Both the position numbers and the translations under genes were made by a program. From M0103 sp040386155 (lineage in GTDB: Bacteria > Bacteroidota > Bacteroidia > Flavobacteriales_D > Crocinitomicaceae), in contig JAZKFZ010000003.1 of NCBI GenBank assembly GCA_040386155.1, positions 806,001-870,000 of the forward strand: a DNA stretch of 64,000 nucleotides, given 5' to 3'. The notes under the pieces were generated by a model. It ran no database searches. It was not told the DNA's origin and worked only from the letters and a program-made list of their open reading frames with translations. This document shows, piece by piece, positions 26,184 to 34,595 of this stretch (position 1 is its first letter; every line of letters begins with the position of its first letter).

Positions 26184-26735
26184 ATGAGAAAAGTAATTGC
26201 AGCAACAAATATTACCATTGACGGAGTTTATGACCATACTGAGGGATTATCGGACGGAGAAATCCATCAACACTACGCTGACCTTTTAGACAGTACAGAC
26301 ATAATCCTTTATGGTAGGACGACTTACCAACTAATGCAATATTGGCAGACATTAATAAAAAATCCCTCAGGTGAAAAAACTGCGGACGACTTTGCTGCTT
26401 CCATTGACAGGGTTACAAAAATTGTTTTTTCAAATACGCTGAAAAGTACAGACTGGAACAGTGCGAAACTTGCAACTAAACCATTGGAAGTATTGGTTAG
26501 AGAATTAAAGCAACAATCTGGAAAGGACATTTATGTTGGCAGTCGGAGTTTGATAATGCAACTTATGAACTTAAATCTAATTGATGAATATCAACTTTGT
26601 ATTCAACCTGTAGTTGCTGGTAAAGGTTCGCTATTGTTTGACAATGTAAACGAAAGGTGTATTCTCAAACTTACAAAGACTAAAATTTTTACTAACGGAG
26701 CAATAATCCTTTATTACGAACCGACAGTAAAATGA
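26184..26735 (+). CDS. RibD C-terminal / dihydrofolate-reductase-fold protein
   Basis: 183 residues, stand-alone DHFR-like domain of the RibD_C family (as in B. subtilis YyaP/YwjB). Recognisable parts are MRKVIAATNITIDGVYDH at the N-terminus, YGRTTYQLMQYW around residue 43-54, KIVFSNTLKSTDWN, GKDIYVGSRSLIMQL (the NADPH pyrophosphate loop) and DEYQLCIQPVVAGKGSLLF. A NADPH-dependent reduction of an unknown substrate is inferred; trimethoprim resistance is possible for the fold but not supported. Single-gene unit between elements 1 and 2. Confidence 0.82.
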   Translation: MRKVIAATNITIDGVYDHTEGLSDGEIHQHYADLLDSTDIILYGRTTYQLMQYWQTLIKNPSGEKTADDFAASIDRVTKIVFSNTLKSTDWNSAKLATKPLEVLVRELKQQSGKDIYVGSRSLIMQLMNLNLIDEYQLCIQPVVAGKGSLLFDNVNERCILKLTKTKIFTNGAIILYYEPTVK

Positions 26736-26781
26736 TAGCAAACATTGACCGACACGTTATCGTGGACAGAAAAGCCCGAAC

Positions 26782-26916
26782 CGCTAACTGCACCTACCCA
26801 AAAGTAGCGCTTCAGTGCTTAAATGAAGCTTTGTGCTTGGTTGACAGTGAAGTGCTTCTAAATCGTCATCTTCGAGTAGCTGCAAAACGGCACCGGCACC
26901 CTACAAAGCGTTGGTG
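26782..26916 (+). repeat. attC-like element 2 (between the RibD-like gene and tetR)
   Basis: 135 nt. Left boundary CGCTAAC (26782-26788), right boundary GTTGGTG (26910-26916). TTCAGTGCTTAAATGAAG at 26811-26828 and the sequence around it (26790-26838) match element 1; the right end CAAAGCGTTGG aligns with CAAAACGTTAG of element 1. The spacing from left to right end is nearly the same in both. The 62-aa open frame over this region is not a gene. Confidence 0.55.
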
Positions 26917-27013
26917 TTAACATTGACGAGCGTAGAATTAGACACTGGACGACATGACGACAATTCGCAGAATTACCGATAACAAACCGACAATTTTTCG
27001 TTCCTTTGTGAAA

Positions 27014-27027
27014 ATACCAAACAGTAT
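27014..27027 (+). promoter_or_regulatory. Possible weak TetR operator before tetR
   Basis: ATAC-CAAACA-GTAT, the same half-sites and 6-nt spacing as the strong operator at 27635-27660, 5 nt before the tetR ATG. Suggests autoregulation; the match is limited to the four-base cores. Confidence 0.4.
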
Positions 27028-27032
27028 CTTTT

Positions 27033-27623
27033 ATGAAAAAAGCAGAGGCAACACGGCTGACGATTTTACAAAAAGCATTTGAACTGATTTACATTAAAGG
27101 TTATCAAACAACGAGTATTGACGATATTATAGCCACGACAAAAGTGACAAAAGGTGCATTTTATTACCATTTCAAAACCAAAGACGAAATGGGACTTGCC
27201 ATCATCAACGAAATCCTAAAACCGACACTTACAAGTAGCTTCATTGAACCACTAAAAAAAGAACAAAATCCGTTAGTCGCTATTTACGAGCTAATGGACC
27301 ACCTTTTAATGAAAAATGAATTTTTGAAAGTTGAGTATGGTTGCCCCGCTTCAAACTTTACACAAGAAATGACACCTTGGAATGCAGACTTCAACAAGGC
27401 TTTGAACGAACTGACCAAACAATGGACAAAAGTAATGACCGCCACCATAGAAGCGGGAAAGAAAAACGGCTTTGTTCGCAATGACGTAAACGCAAAGGAA
27501 GTAACAATGTTTATAATGTCGGGCTATTGGGGCATACGAAATTTCGGCAAATTAGAGAATAGTAAAAAGACGTATCTACCTTATTTAAATCAACTTAACA
27601 TCTACTTAGACAGTTTGAAATAA
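27033..27623 (+). CDS. TetR/AcrR-family transcriptional regulator
   Basis: 196 residues. The N-terminal helix-turn-helix is canonical: AFELIYIKGYQTTSIDDII, then KVTKGAFYYHFKTKDEMGL (about 36-54, recognition helix around TKGAFYYHF). The ligand-binding C-terminal part contains VEYGCPASNFTQEM, the signature of the TetR_C subfamily linked to quaternary-compound or aldehyde/lipid responses; the ligand is unknown. It is upstream of, and in the same orientation as, three membrane-protein genes, with a palindromic operator in the 76-bp gap. Right-hand unit of the island. Confidence 0.88.
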   Translation: MKKAEATRLTILQKAFELIYIKGYQTTSIDDIIATTKVTKGAFYYHFKTKDEMGLAIINEILKPTLTSSFIEPLKKEQNPLVAIYELMDHLLMKNEFLKVEYGCPASNFTQEMTPWNADFNKALNELTKQWTKVMTATIEAGKKNGFVRNDVNAKEVTMFIMSGYWGIRNFGKLENSKKTYLPYLNQLNIYLDSLK

Positions 27624-27634
27624 TTTTTTTCTTC

Positions 27635-27660
27635 AAAAACATACTGGTTAGTATGTTTTT
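27635..27660 (+). promoter_or_regulatory. TetR operator in the promoter of the membrane-protein genes
   Basis: AAAAACATACT (27635-27645), spacer GGTT, AGTATGTTTTT (27650-27660): a perfect 11-bp inverted repeat, with the ACATAC..GTATGT core common in TetR-family sites. It lies where the -33 region of the promoter with -7 box TATCTTTG (27665-27672) should be, so bound regulator would block RNA polymerase. Confidence 0.8.
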
Positions 27661-27664
27661 ATTT

Positions 27665-27672
27665 TATCTTTG
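27665..27672 (+). promoter_or_regulatory. -7 box of the 27700-28923 operon
   Basis: TATCTTTG fits TAnnTTTG and would start transcription about 20 nt before the ATG at 27700. No TTG is present at the -33 position, where the TetR operator lies instead. Confidence 0.6.
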
Positions 27673-27699
27673 TTCCCAAAATAAAAAAAGTAAAAAAAT

Positions 27700-28137
27700 A
27701 TGGAAACTCATCATCACATTATTCCCGAATTTACATTCAATGTTGCTTTGGCTGCCATACTTATTGCTCTTGTGTTTATCAAACTGATGTCGTTTGTAAA
27801 AGAACCAAACCGACAAAAAATTAACGCAATTTTGATTGCTGGTGCAGGTGGTGTTTATTGGAGTGGCGGTTTAGGTATTTGGGAATTTATATTTGGTTCT
27901 CTCATGCTCTTTGTTGCTTTCAAAGGATTGAAACATTATTACTTCATAGGCATTGGTTGGCTACTTCACACAGCTTGGGACATTGTGCATCATTTGTATG
28001 GCGACCCGATTGTTTATCTTGAACCTTCATCTTCGGCAGGCTGTGCGGTGTGCGACCCAATTCTTGCTTTATGGTTCTTCTTGGGAGCACCGACAATTTG
28101 GACTATTTTCAGAAAACAAAAAACAATAACAGCATAA
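27700..28137 (+). CDS. DUF6010-like small membrane protein
   Basis: 145 residues with four predicted membrane segments (about 12-32, 45-60, 65-78, 110-130). The block FIGIGWLLHTAWDIVHHLYG followed by SSSAGCAVCDPILALWF is what I associate with DUF6010, including His residues in the membrane and a paired-Cys C-x2-C motif that could bind metal or a cofactor. Function unknown. First gene of a three-gene operon controlled by the upstream TetR; 1 nt separates it from the next gene. Confidence 0.72.
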   Translation: METHHHIIPEFTFNVALAAILIALVFIKLMSFVKEPNRQKINAILIAGAGGVYWSGGLGIWEFIFGSLMLFVAFKGLKHYYFIGIGWLLHTAWDIVHHLYGDPIVYLEPSSSAGCAVCDPILALWFFLGAPTIWTIFRKQKTITA

Positions 28138-28138
28138 A

Positions 28139-28603
28139 ATGTATTCAAGTTTATTAGTCTTTCACTCGTTAATTCGTTGGCTTGTAGTAGGCTTTTTGCT
28201 ATATTCTATTTACAGGGCATTTGTTGGTTACTTCAATAACAAAACTTTTTCCAATACAGACAACGCTTTTAGATATTGGACTGCAACCATAGCACACATT
28301 CAACTAATGATTGGAATCATACTCTACGCACAAAGTCCTGTTGTACAATACTTTTGGAGAGAACCCAGTATTGGTTTACAGAATTTGGAACTAACTTTCT
28401 ATGGTGTAATACACATTTTCTTAATGCTAACGGCCATTGTGGTTTTGACAATCGGCTCTGCATTGGCGAAACGAAAACCAACGGACAAGGAAAAATTTAA
28501 GACAATGCTAATATGGTTCTTTATTACGCTGATCATCATTTTAATTGCCATTCCTTGGACATTTTCACCATTATCAAGCCGACCTAATTTCAGAACATTT
28601 TAA
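28139..28603 (+). CDS. Four-helix membrane protein of unknown function
   Basis: 154 residues, four membrane segments (about 5-25, 45-65, 80-103, 122-142). Conserved-looking His residues lie in or near helices (H9, H53, H92 in FYGVIHIFLM), which would suit a haem- or quinone-associated membrane protein, but I cannot assign a family. Second gene of the TetR-regulated operon; 2 nt before the next gene. Confidence 0.65.
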   Translation: MYSSLLVFHSLIRWLVVGFLLYSIYRAFVGYFNNKTFSNTDNAFRYWTATIAHIQLMIGIILYAQSPVVQYFWREPSIGLQNLELTFYGVIHIFLMLTAIVVLTIGSALAKRKPTDKEKFKTMLIWFFITLIIILIAIPWTFSPLSSRPNFRTF

Positions 28604-28605
28604 TC

Positions 28606-28923
28606 ATGAAAAAGTACTTTACAACAACTGTCGGCCGTTTACGATTGATAGCATTTTTAGAGGGAATTTCATTACTCATTTTGGTTTTTATAGCCGTTCC
28701 CTTGAAGTATTATTTTGACAATCCTTCCATGTCAAAAAATCTTGGAGCAATTCACGGTGCATTATTCTTGTTGTTTGTATTTAATGTCTTGAGAATCGGC
28801 ATTGAACAACAATGGAAATTTAAAGACACAACTTGGAAAGTTCTTGCTGCCTGTTTCATTCCTTTCGGCACCTTCTACATTGACTACAAAATTCTTCGTA
28901 ACATACCTACAAACGAAATGTAA
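28606..28923 (+). CDS. DUF3817 membrane protein
   Basis: 105 residues, three membrane segments. GRLRLIAFLEGISLLIL, the PLKYYF loop and GAIHGALFLLFV are the DUF3817 signature, often found as an integral membrane partner of transporters or small-ligand systems; its function is unknown. Last gene of the operon; its stop is 19 bp before a TGGTAAC-AGCAG stretch (28943-28954) that resembles the left end of the attC-like elements. Confidence 0.75.
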   Translation: MKKYFTTTVGRLRLIAFLEGISLLILVFIAVPLKYYFDNPSMSKNLGAIHGALFLLFVFNVLRIGIEQQWKFKDTTWKVLAACFIPFGTFYIDYKILRNIPTNEM

Positions 28924-28942
28924 CCGACAGAATAAAGGCTAC

Positions 28943-28999
28943 TGGTAACAGCAGTTTGGCAAATAGACAATCAAACACGCTTCTGCAGATCTTGGATTA
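28943..28999 (+). repeat. Right edge of the island: partial attC-like element 3
   Basis: TGGTAAC at 28943-28949 followed by AGCAG matches the left end (..AAC-AGCAC / AAC-TGCAC) of elements 1 and 2. CAGCAGTTTGGC also resembles CAGACAGTTTGGC inside element 1. No full right end was found before the fahA stop at 29000, so this may be a remnant. Confidence 0.3.
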
Positions 29000-30277
29000 C
29001 TACTTCGCTGCCAATACCTTCGTGCTCACCTCTCCAAAACCTATTCGTACGCCGTCCTTCTCCGAATAGCCGCGCATAATTACGGTATCAAAGTCCTGAA
29101 TGAATTTGCGTTCGCTGCCATCTTTCATTTTCAATGGTTTCGTGCCTTTCCATGCCAATTCGAGCATAGAGCCGTATGAATCTTCTGTTGGTCCAGAAAT
29201 GGTTCCTGAACCCATCAAATCTCCACAACGAATGTTACAGCCATTTACCGTGTGATGAGCCAATTGCTGCGCCATGTTCCAATACATGTGTTTGAAATTG
29301 GAGTTGCAAATGACCGTCTCCACTGCATTTTCTGGCTGAATGACTACTTGTAAATTGATATCATACGATTTTTGTCCTGCATACGCTAGATAGGACAACA
29401 CTTCAGGATCTTGTTCTGGTCCCGAAACTTTGAATGGTTCAAGTGCGTCGAGGGTCACAATCCAAGCAGAAATTGAGCTCGCAAAATTCTTTGCTAAAAA
29501 TGGTCCAAGTGGCACATATTCCCAGGTTTGAATATCGCGTGCCGACCAATCATTAAAGAGCACCATTCCGAAAATGAAATCTTCTGCTTCTTCTGTAGAG
29601 ATGGAATCACCCAAGGCTTTTCCGTCGAAGGTGATGAATGCTGTTTCTAGCTCGAAATCTAAATTTCTACAGGGAGCAAAAATTGGATCCGCAGCAGGAT
29701 CTGGTTTTATTTGTCCTTTTGGACGATGAATGTTTTGTCCACTCAAAATCACCGAACTTGCTCTACCGTGGTATCCAACAGGAATCCATAACCAATTGGG
29801 CAGCAAAGCGTTGGCAGGATCACGAAACATGGTTCCTACGTTCGTTGCATGCTCGCGACTTGAATAAAAATCGGTATAATCGCCAATTTGCACAGGCATG
29901 CACATTTCAACTTGATCAATAGGAATAAGCACTTGGTCGACGTGGTGTTGATTTTTTGCCAAGTCGAGGTGCTCCACATCTACTAATTTTGAAATACGAT
30001 TGCGCAATAGTCGCGTTGCATTCTTGCCTTTTTTCATCAGCGCATTCAAAAACTCATTGTCGAAATCAGTCGCTTCAAATGGCAAATTCTCTAGATATCC
30101 GAGTACAAACAGCGATTTAAGATCGATGACAAAATCGCCAATTCGAACACCCACACGTGCTTGTAATTGTACTGTTTTAAAAATTCCAAAAGGCAAATTC
30201 TGAATGGGAAAATCTGAATTTTCGGGAACTGAGATCCATGATTTTAGTGCTGGATTATTTGCTGCGATTGTTGACAT
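29000..30277 (-). CDS. fahA: Fumarylacetoacetase
   Basis: 425-residue enzyme that hydrolyses 4-fumarylacetoacetate to fumarate and acetoacetate, the last step of tyrosine catabolism through homogentisate. The two-domain FAH sequence is complete: the N-terminal ~120 residues (NLPFGIFKT, VGVRIGDFVIDL) and the catalytic barrel with DYTDFYSSREHATNVGTMFR, WIPVGYHGRASSV, PCRNLDFELETAF (metal-binding Glu), and GDLMGSGTISGPTEDSYGSM. The length is normal. No other homogentisate gene is next to it. It marks the return to ordinary sequence after the island. Confidence 0.95.
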   Translation of the reverse strand: MSTIAANNPALKSWISVPENSDFPIQNLPFGIFKTVQLQARVGVRIGDFVIDLKSLFVLGYLENLPFEATDFDNEFLNALMKKGKNATRLLRNRISKLVDVEHLDLAKNQHHVDQVLIPIDQVEMCMPVQIGDYTDFYSSREHATNVGTMFRDPANALLPNWLWIPVGYHGRASSVILSGQNIHRPKGQIKPDPAADPIFAPCRNLDFELETAFITFDGKALGDSISTEEAEDFIFGMVLFNDWSARDIQTWEYVPLGPFLAKNFASSISAWIVTLDALEPFKVSGPEQDPEVLSYLAYAGQKSYDINLQVVIQPENAVETVICNSNFKHMYWNMAQQLAHHTVNGCNIRCGDLMGSGTISGPTEDSYGSMLELAWKGTKPLKMKDGSERKFIQDFDTVIMRGYSEKDGVRIGFGEVSTKVLAAK

Positions 30278-30479
30278 TTAGCTTGTTGTTTATACCAACA
30301 AAGTTAGCGATTTTTACCGGAATTATGGAGAATGGCTTTGAGTTTTTGGAAGAATACATCCAAAGCTTGTAAGTAATATTACTGCACGGTTAGTAATTTA
30401 GCTAATTTGCTACAGAAATAAAATAATACAGTATTAGAAACTGAATATCGAGTAGTACAGAAAAGTATCGTAAACCCAC

Positions 30480-31577
30480 TTAAACGTTAAAACGGAAGTG
30501 CATTAAATCGCCATCTTCCACAACGTATTCTTTTCCTTCCACCTTAAATTTACCTGCGTCTTTCACAGCTGCTTCAGAGCCGAGCGTCACAAAATCATTG
30601 TATTTCATTACCTCAGCGCGAATAAATCCTTTCTCGAAATCGGTATGAATCACTGCTGCGGCCTGAGGAGCTCTCATTCCTTTTGTGATTGTCCAAGCGC
30701 GCACTTCTTTCACACCTGCGGTAAAATACGTTTCTAAATTTAGAAGATCGTATGCCGAGCGAATTAAACGATTTACACCTGGCTCTTCCAATCCAAGTTC
30801 TTCCAGGAACATTTGACGTTCTTCGTACGTTTCCAATTCAGTAATATCTGCTTCAATTTTTGCACCAATGACCAACACTTCTGCGTTTTCATCTTTGACA
30901 GCATCGCGCACAGCATCAACGTATTTGTTGCCCGATTTCACCGAATTTTCATCAACGTTACACAAGTACATGACAGGTTTTGACGTAATCAATTGAAACC
31001 CTTTCACAAATTCCAGTTCTTTTTCATCAAAATCAAGTGCTCGAACAGATTTACCTTGCTCCAAAGCCTCCTTGATCTTCAATCCAACTTCATTTTCCTT
31101 CACTAGATCTTTATCGCCCGATTTTAGCATTCTACCGATCGATTGCAACTTCTTTTCGATCGTTTCAAGATCTTTCAATTGCAGCTCAATATCAATAATT
31201 TCCTTGTCAGACACTGGATCCACACGACCGTCGACATGAATGATGTTTCCATCATCAAAACAACGTAACACGTGAATAATTGCATCTGTTTCACGGATAT
31301 TGGCCAAGAATTGATTGCCAAGTCCCTCCCCTTTCGAAGCGCCTTTCACCAATCCGGCAATATCAACAATCTCCATCGTTGTTGGCACCACATTTTGCGG
31401 TTTCACGATCGACTCCAACTTTTCCAAGCGTGGGTCCGGAACTGAAATTGTTCCAATATTGGGTTCAATCGTACAAAAAGGAAAGTTCGCTGATTGCGCC
31501 TTTGCATTTGAAAGACAGTTAAACAAAGTCGATTTCCCAACATTCGGAAGTCCAACAATTCCACATTTTAAAGCCAT
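30480..31577 (-). CDS. ychF: Redox-regulated ATPase YchF (Obg family)
   Basis: 365-residue universally conserved P-loop protein that prefers ATP over GTP and binds the ribosome. G1 GLPNVGKSTLFNCL (8-21), G3 DIAGLVKGASKGEGLGN, and G4 replaced by the ATP-selective NVDE (about 211-214) are present, followed by the coiled-coil insert and the C-terminal TGS domain (FTAGVKEVRAWTITKG, VVEDGDLMHFRFNV). Monocistronic with a promoter at 31594-31624. Confidence 0.95.
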   Translation of the reverse strand: MALKCGIVGLPNVGKSTLFNCLSNAKAQSANFPFCTIEPNIGTISVPDPRLEKLESIVKPQNVVPTTMEIVDIAGLVKGASKGEGLGNQFLANIRETDAIIHVLRCFDDGNIIHVDGRVDPVSDKEIIDIELQLKDLETIEKKLQSIGRMLKSGDKDLVKENEVGLKIKEALEQGKSVRALDFDEKELEFVKGFQLITSKPVMYLCNVDENSVKSGNKYVDAVRDAVKDENAEVLVIGAKIEADITELETYEERQMFLEELGLEEPGVNRLIRSAYDLLNLETYFTAGVKEVRAWTITKGMRAPQAAAVIHTDFEKGFIRAEVMKYNDFVTLGSEAAVKDAGKFKVEGKEYVVEDGDLMHFRFNV

Positions 31578-31593
31578 TACACTAGTTTTTCCG

Positions 31594-31624
31594 CAAAGAT
31601 AGCGAATTAGACGAAAGACTGCAA
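31594..31624 (-). promoter_or_regulatory. Promoter of ychF
   Basis: Minus-strand TATCTTTG (complement 31594-31601) with TTG (complement 31622-31624) 20 nt upstream; matches the Flavobacteriia consensus. Confidence 0.6.
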
Positions 31625-31626
31625 GG

Positions 31627-31722
31627 CCGCTGCGCTAAAAGACTGGATGACCGCTCACTTCGACAAGCTCAGTGCGAGTCGCTGAAGGACTGAAGGACTG
31701 GAAGACCGCTGCGCTAAAAGAC
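31627..31722 (+). repeat. Direct repeat pair, 17 bp
   Basis: Exact CCGCTGCGCTAAAAGAC copies at 31627-31643 and 31706-31722, 62 bp apart; the DNA between includes the TTCGACAAGCTCAGTGC motif. It is noncoding and probably a small dispersed element. Confidence 0.7.
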
Positions 31723-31920
31723 CTGATTCATAAAAAAATGCTAGTCTTGTATCTTGAAGTCTTAATATCTTACTGTTTAGCAAGACAAAAGACCATTAGT
31801 CCTCTTTTTTTGATCATTTACCGATAAATCAATAATAATACTCCTTCAGTAAATTCTTACTTTGTTTATAGGTTATCAGCTTTAATTTTTCTAAATTTGA
31901 TAACATTCAATTGCCTTCTA

Positions 31921-33828
31921 ATGAAAAATATATATTTAGTGAATTTCTTTTTGATGATGGGACTTGCCACTTTTGCTCATTCAAAACTCAGTCCTGAGAA
32001 AAGAGATGCTAACTTTAAACATTTGTATGAAGTCAACAACAATTGGCAGTTAGTAAATGTGTCAACTGCAAAGCAAAACTTGTCATTCCAAAACGATGTA
32101 GATCGAATTTCCTATCATTTATTAGCAGTTGAGGAACTTTTGAGAGACAAGGAATTAAAAACACTTTCACCTACACAAAAGAGTAAGCGACTAAAAATGT
32201 TAGATGTCTTACATGCGTATGCGCTCACGAAACAATTTCCTATCAATTCTTATCATGAAGAAAGAACCCCATATTTTATTGATGCCTTTGGTACACACTG
32301 TGCAGTGGGTTATTTGGTGATGATGAGCGGAAATGGTGCAATTTCTCGTGATATTTCGGAAAGTCAAAACTATGCTTATGTGAAAGATATCCATTCCAAT
32401 GACTTAGTACATTGGGCGCAGGATTTTGGTTTTGAACTGGAAGAATTAGCACTTATTCAACCATCCTACCCAAGTAATATCACGTATGATCAAGTTGGAG
32501 AAGGTGTTAATGGTCGAGTTAAAACCTTGGCAGAAGGAAGTGATGGCACCATCTATTTAGGAGGTGATTTCACACAAATTGGAGATGTCCCCTGCCATCA
32601 TGTCGCTTTTTACCAAAACAACCAACTTTCATGTTTAGGTGGAGGCTTGGATGGGGTTGTGAATGATATCTCAGTTCGAGAAAATTCGGTGTATGTTGCG
32701 GGGAAATTCACCTATCTTGGACAAAGCTATCCTTTGGCTATTTTTGAAAATGGTAATTGGCAATTTGTAGATTTTCTAGACACCGAAGATGAGGAAGGTA
32801 CTGCTATTGATGCAAAAAATAGTAAAATTTGCTTAGCACTACTCGACAACTCAAATAAAGGGTATGTCTATCAAAAATACATCACTCAAACTACCTGGAA
32901 ATGGCTAATGGAAACAAATGGCCCTATCTTTACAATTTCTTCAAATTTAGCAAACAATAAAACGTATGGAGGTAAATTTACTAGCGCAGTAGTGCAAAAG
33001 TATATTTACCATCAACCTTCCTCAAGCTCTTTACCTTACGTTGAAACAGTGTCTACTAACAATCTACTTCAAGAGTACTTTTACGACTCGTTCTCGAATC
33101 CAATTCAAGTTGAAGAGTGGAATACTTTTTCTGATGGAATTCCAGATACCGTATTCTGTTCTGCATACCAAGGGGCCAATACCTACATTGGTGGTTATGC
33201 TGCAAGTGCTGCCCATCCTGATTCAAGTACCGTTCTATTCGCTAGAATTTTAAATTATAATGTGCAGCCTGTTATTGATCTCGCTCAGTTTAATCCAACT
33301 CTTAGCCCAATGAAAATGTATGATATTTCTTCAAATCCATATACATCAAAAGTTCTAGTAGGTGGACAAATGGAGGATTTGGCAGGCGGAATGACGACAC
33401 AAACAAAAAATGTCTACTATTTTGACCCAGTAATGGGATACATTGAGGATGCTGGCTACGTAATGCAAGATGTTCATGCTGTTTTGATGACTACAAATCA
33501 AAATTTTATTGGTGGCGATTTCAGCGATTCTTCTTGGTCCTCACCTGCCAATCACATTGCAAAAACAGCGCATCAATTGGAATTGGAGGAGTCAACACTC
33601 ATAGACTTTCAAATATTCCCTAATCCATGTTCAGACAACATTACTATTTCAACATTTAGTGAGAGTAGCTACGACGACATCCAAGTCATCGATTTGATGG
33701 GTAAAAAAGTAGATCTCGCTTTTGAGAATGGAAAAGCAGATGTTTCAAAAATTGAAAGTTCAATTTACTTTATCAATTTGATGAAAGACGGGAAATTAGT
33801 AGGTATTAATCGTTTTATAAAACAATAA
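31921..33828 (+). CDS. Secreted protein with a type IX secretion C-terminal domain
   Basis: 635 residues: signal peptide (MKNIYLVNFFLMMGLATFAHS), an N-terminal domain (about 20-185) with the conserved stretch YFIDAFGTHCAVGYLVMMSG, and a body of repeated strands YLGGDFTQIGDVPCHHVAFY, VYVAGKFTYLGQSYPL, TYIGGYAASAA, FIGGDFSDSS that look like beta-propeller/Delta-60 blades. The last ~75 residues are a T9SS type-A sorting domain (FQIFPNPCSDNITIS...VIDLMGKKV...IYFINLMKDGKLVGINRFIKQ). The frame is open from a TTG at 31897, but the ATG at 31921 begins the signal peptide. Surface or secreted role unknown. Confidence 0.82.
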   Translation: MKNIYLVNFFLMMGLATFAHSKLSPEKRDANFKHLYEVNNNWQLVNVSTAKQNLSFQNDVDRISYHLLAVEELLRDKELKTLSPTQKSKRLKMLDVLHAYALTKQFPINSYHEERTPYFIDAFGTHCAVGYLVMMSGNGAISRDISESQNYAYVKDIHSNDLVHWAQDFGFELEELALIQPSYPSNITYDQVGEGVNGRVKTLAEGSDGTIYLGGDFTQIGDVPCHHVAFYQNNQLSCLGGGLDGVVNDISVRENSVYVAGKFTYLGQSYPLAIFENGNWQFVDFLDTEDEEGTAIDAKNSKICLALLDNSNKGYVYQKYITQTTWKWLMETNGPIFTISSNLANNKTYGGKFTSAVVQKYIYHQPSSSSLPYVETVSTNNLLQEYFYDSFSNPIQVEEWNTFSDGIPDTVFCSAYQGANTYIGGYAASAAHPDSSTVLFARILNYNVQPVIDLAQFNPTLSPMKMYDISSNPYTSKVLVGGQMEDLAGGMTTQTKNVYYFDPVMGYIEDAGYVMQDVHAVLMTTNQNFIGGDFSDSSWSSPANHIAKTAHQLELEESTLIDFQIFPNPCSDNITISTFSESSYDDIQVIDLMGKKVDLAFENGKADVSKIESSIYFINLMKDGKLVGINRFIKQ

Positions 33829-33833
33829 TCGTT

Positions 33834-34592
33834 CTATAAATTAATTAAAAATGATCCCGTATAAGTTGTTGAAGACTGACCAACTGGAACATTAGCGCCA
33901 CAAATAGTTACTTTGTAGGATGTGCTTGATAATTTTTCAACATACACCAACTCGCCGTTTTCTAGTGGATATCCATTTCCTGCTGCCTGTGCTGTGCATT
34001 TCACTTTATTTGGCAACGCTGGATATGGGTTTACTTGATAAACTCCAGCATGAATTCCTGTTGGGAATGTAATATAAAACCTATTGTTTCCATGACTGCA
34101 CATGTAATAATCGGTCCCTGCTTCTTGAACTCCATCATAATATCCTGAAGTCCCGAAGAAATTATAGTACATGTTTGCGGGTGCACATGGAGCAGAAATA
34201 TCAAGATAAAGTGAATCAAATTCTTTTGCCAAGCTTAAGTCATAACCAAAGTCATTTGTACCGAACGCCTTAATATAATGCGTTGCATTTTCATCGATCA
34301 AAAATTGAGGAATTATCCCATAAAAATCAGTTCCATCCAAATATCCCTCTACTTGATTATCCATCATTGCTGGTTCTTCATTTTGCATCATACAAAAACC
34401 AACATTAATAATTTCAGACCCTTTGTATTTTCCAGGACTTAAAACACGACCATGAACCAATACACTCCCATCAGATTGCACCTCAGCACCAACCATTTCA
34501 ACTTCTGGATAATAATCCAATGGATCCTTTAGAACTTTCTTACATCCAAATGAAACAAATAACAATAATGCGACAATAATAACTGATTTCAT
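33834..34592 (-). CDS. Lipoprotein of unknown function
   Basis: 252 residues with a lipoprotein signal (MKSVIIVALLLFVSFGCKK; lipidated Cys in VSFGC). The body has VHGRVLSPGKYKGSEIINVGFCM and a THYIKAFGTNDFGYDLS stretch resembling fibronectin-type or Bacteroidota surface lipoprotein repeats; the C-terminal part (about 130-252) contains ITFPTGIHAGVYQVNPYPALP. No enzyme motif. It is 3 bp upstream of the outer-membrane protein gene and probably encodes a partner at the outer membrane. Confidence 0.7.
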   Translation of the reverse strand: MKSVIIVALLLFVSFGCKKVLKDPLDYYPEVEMVGAEVQSDGSVLVHGRVLSPGKYKGSEIINVGFCMMQNEEPAMMDNQVEGYLDGTDFYGIIPQFLIDENATHYIKAFGTNDFGYDLSLAKEFDSLYLDISAPCAPANMYYNFFGTSGYYDGVQEAGTDYYMCSHGNNRFYITFPTGIHAGVYQVNPYPALPNKVKCTAQAAGNGYPLENGELVYVEKLSSTSYKVTICGANVPVGQSSTTYTGSFLINL

Positions 34593-34595
34593 ATT

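Larger units (their letters stand above)
31578..31920 (+). other. Spacer with short direct repeats
   Basis: No gene. Contains two exact copies of CCGCTGCGCTAAAAGAC (31627-31643 and 31706-31722), a short GGACTGAA tandem at about 31686-31699, and TTCGACAAGCTCAGTGC (31659-31675), which recurs in reverse with one mismatch inside the nuo operon at 54119-54135. TAAATTTG at 31892-31899 is a possible -7 box for the gene that follows. Confidence 0.6.

Noticed and set aside
26732..26920. 62-codon open frame after the RibD-like gene
   Set aside because: It runs through attC-like element 2, whose sequence recurs at 25974-26105 in another coding context.
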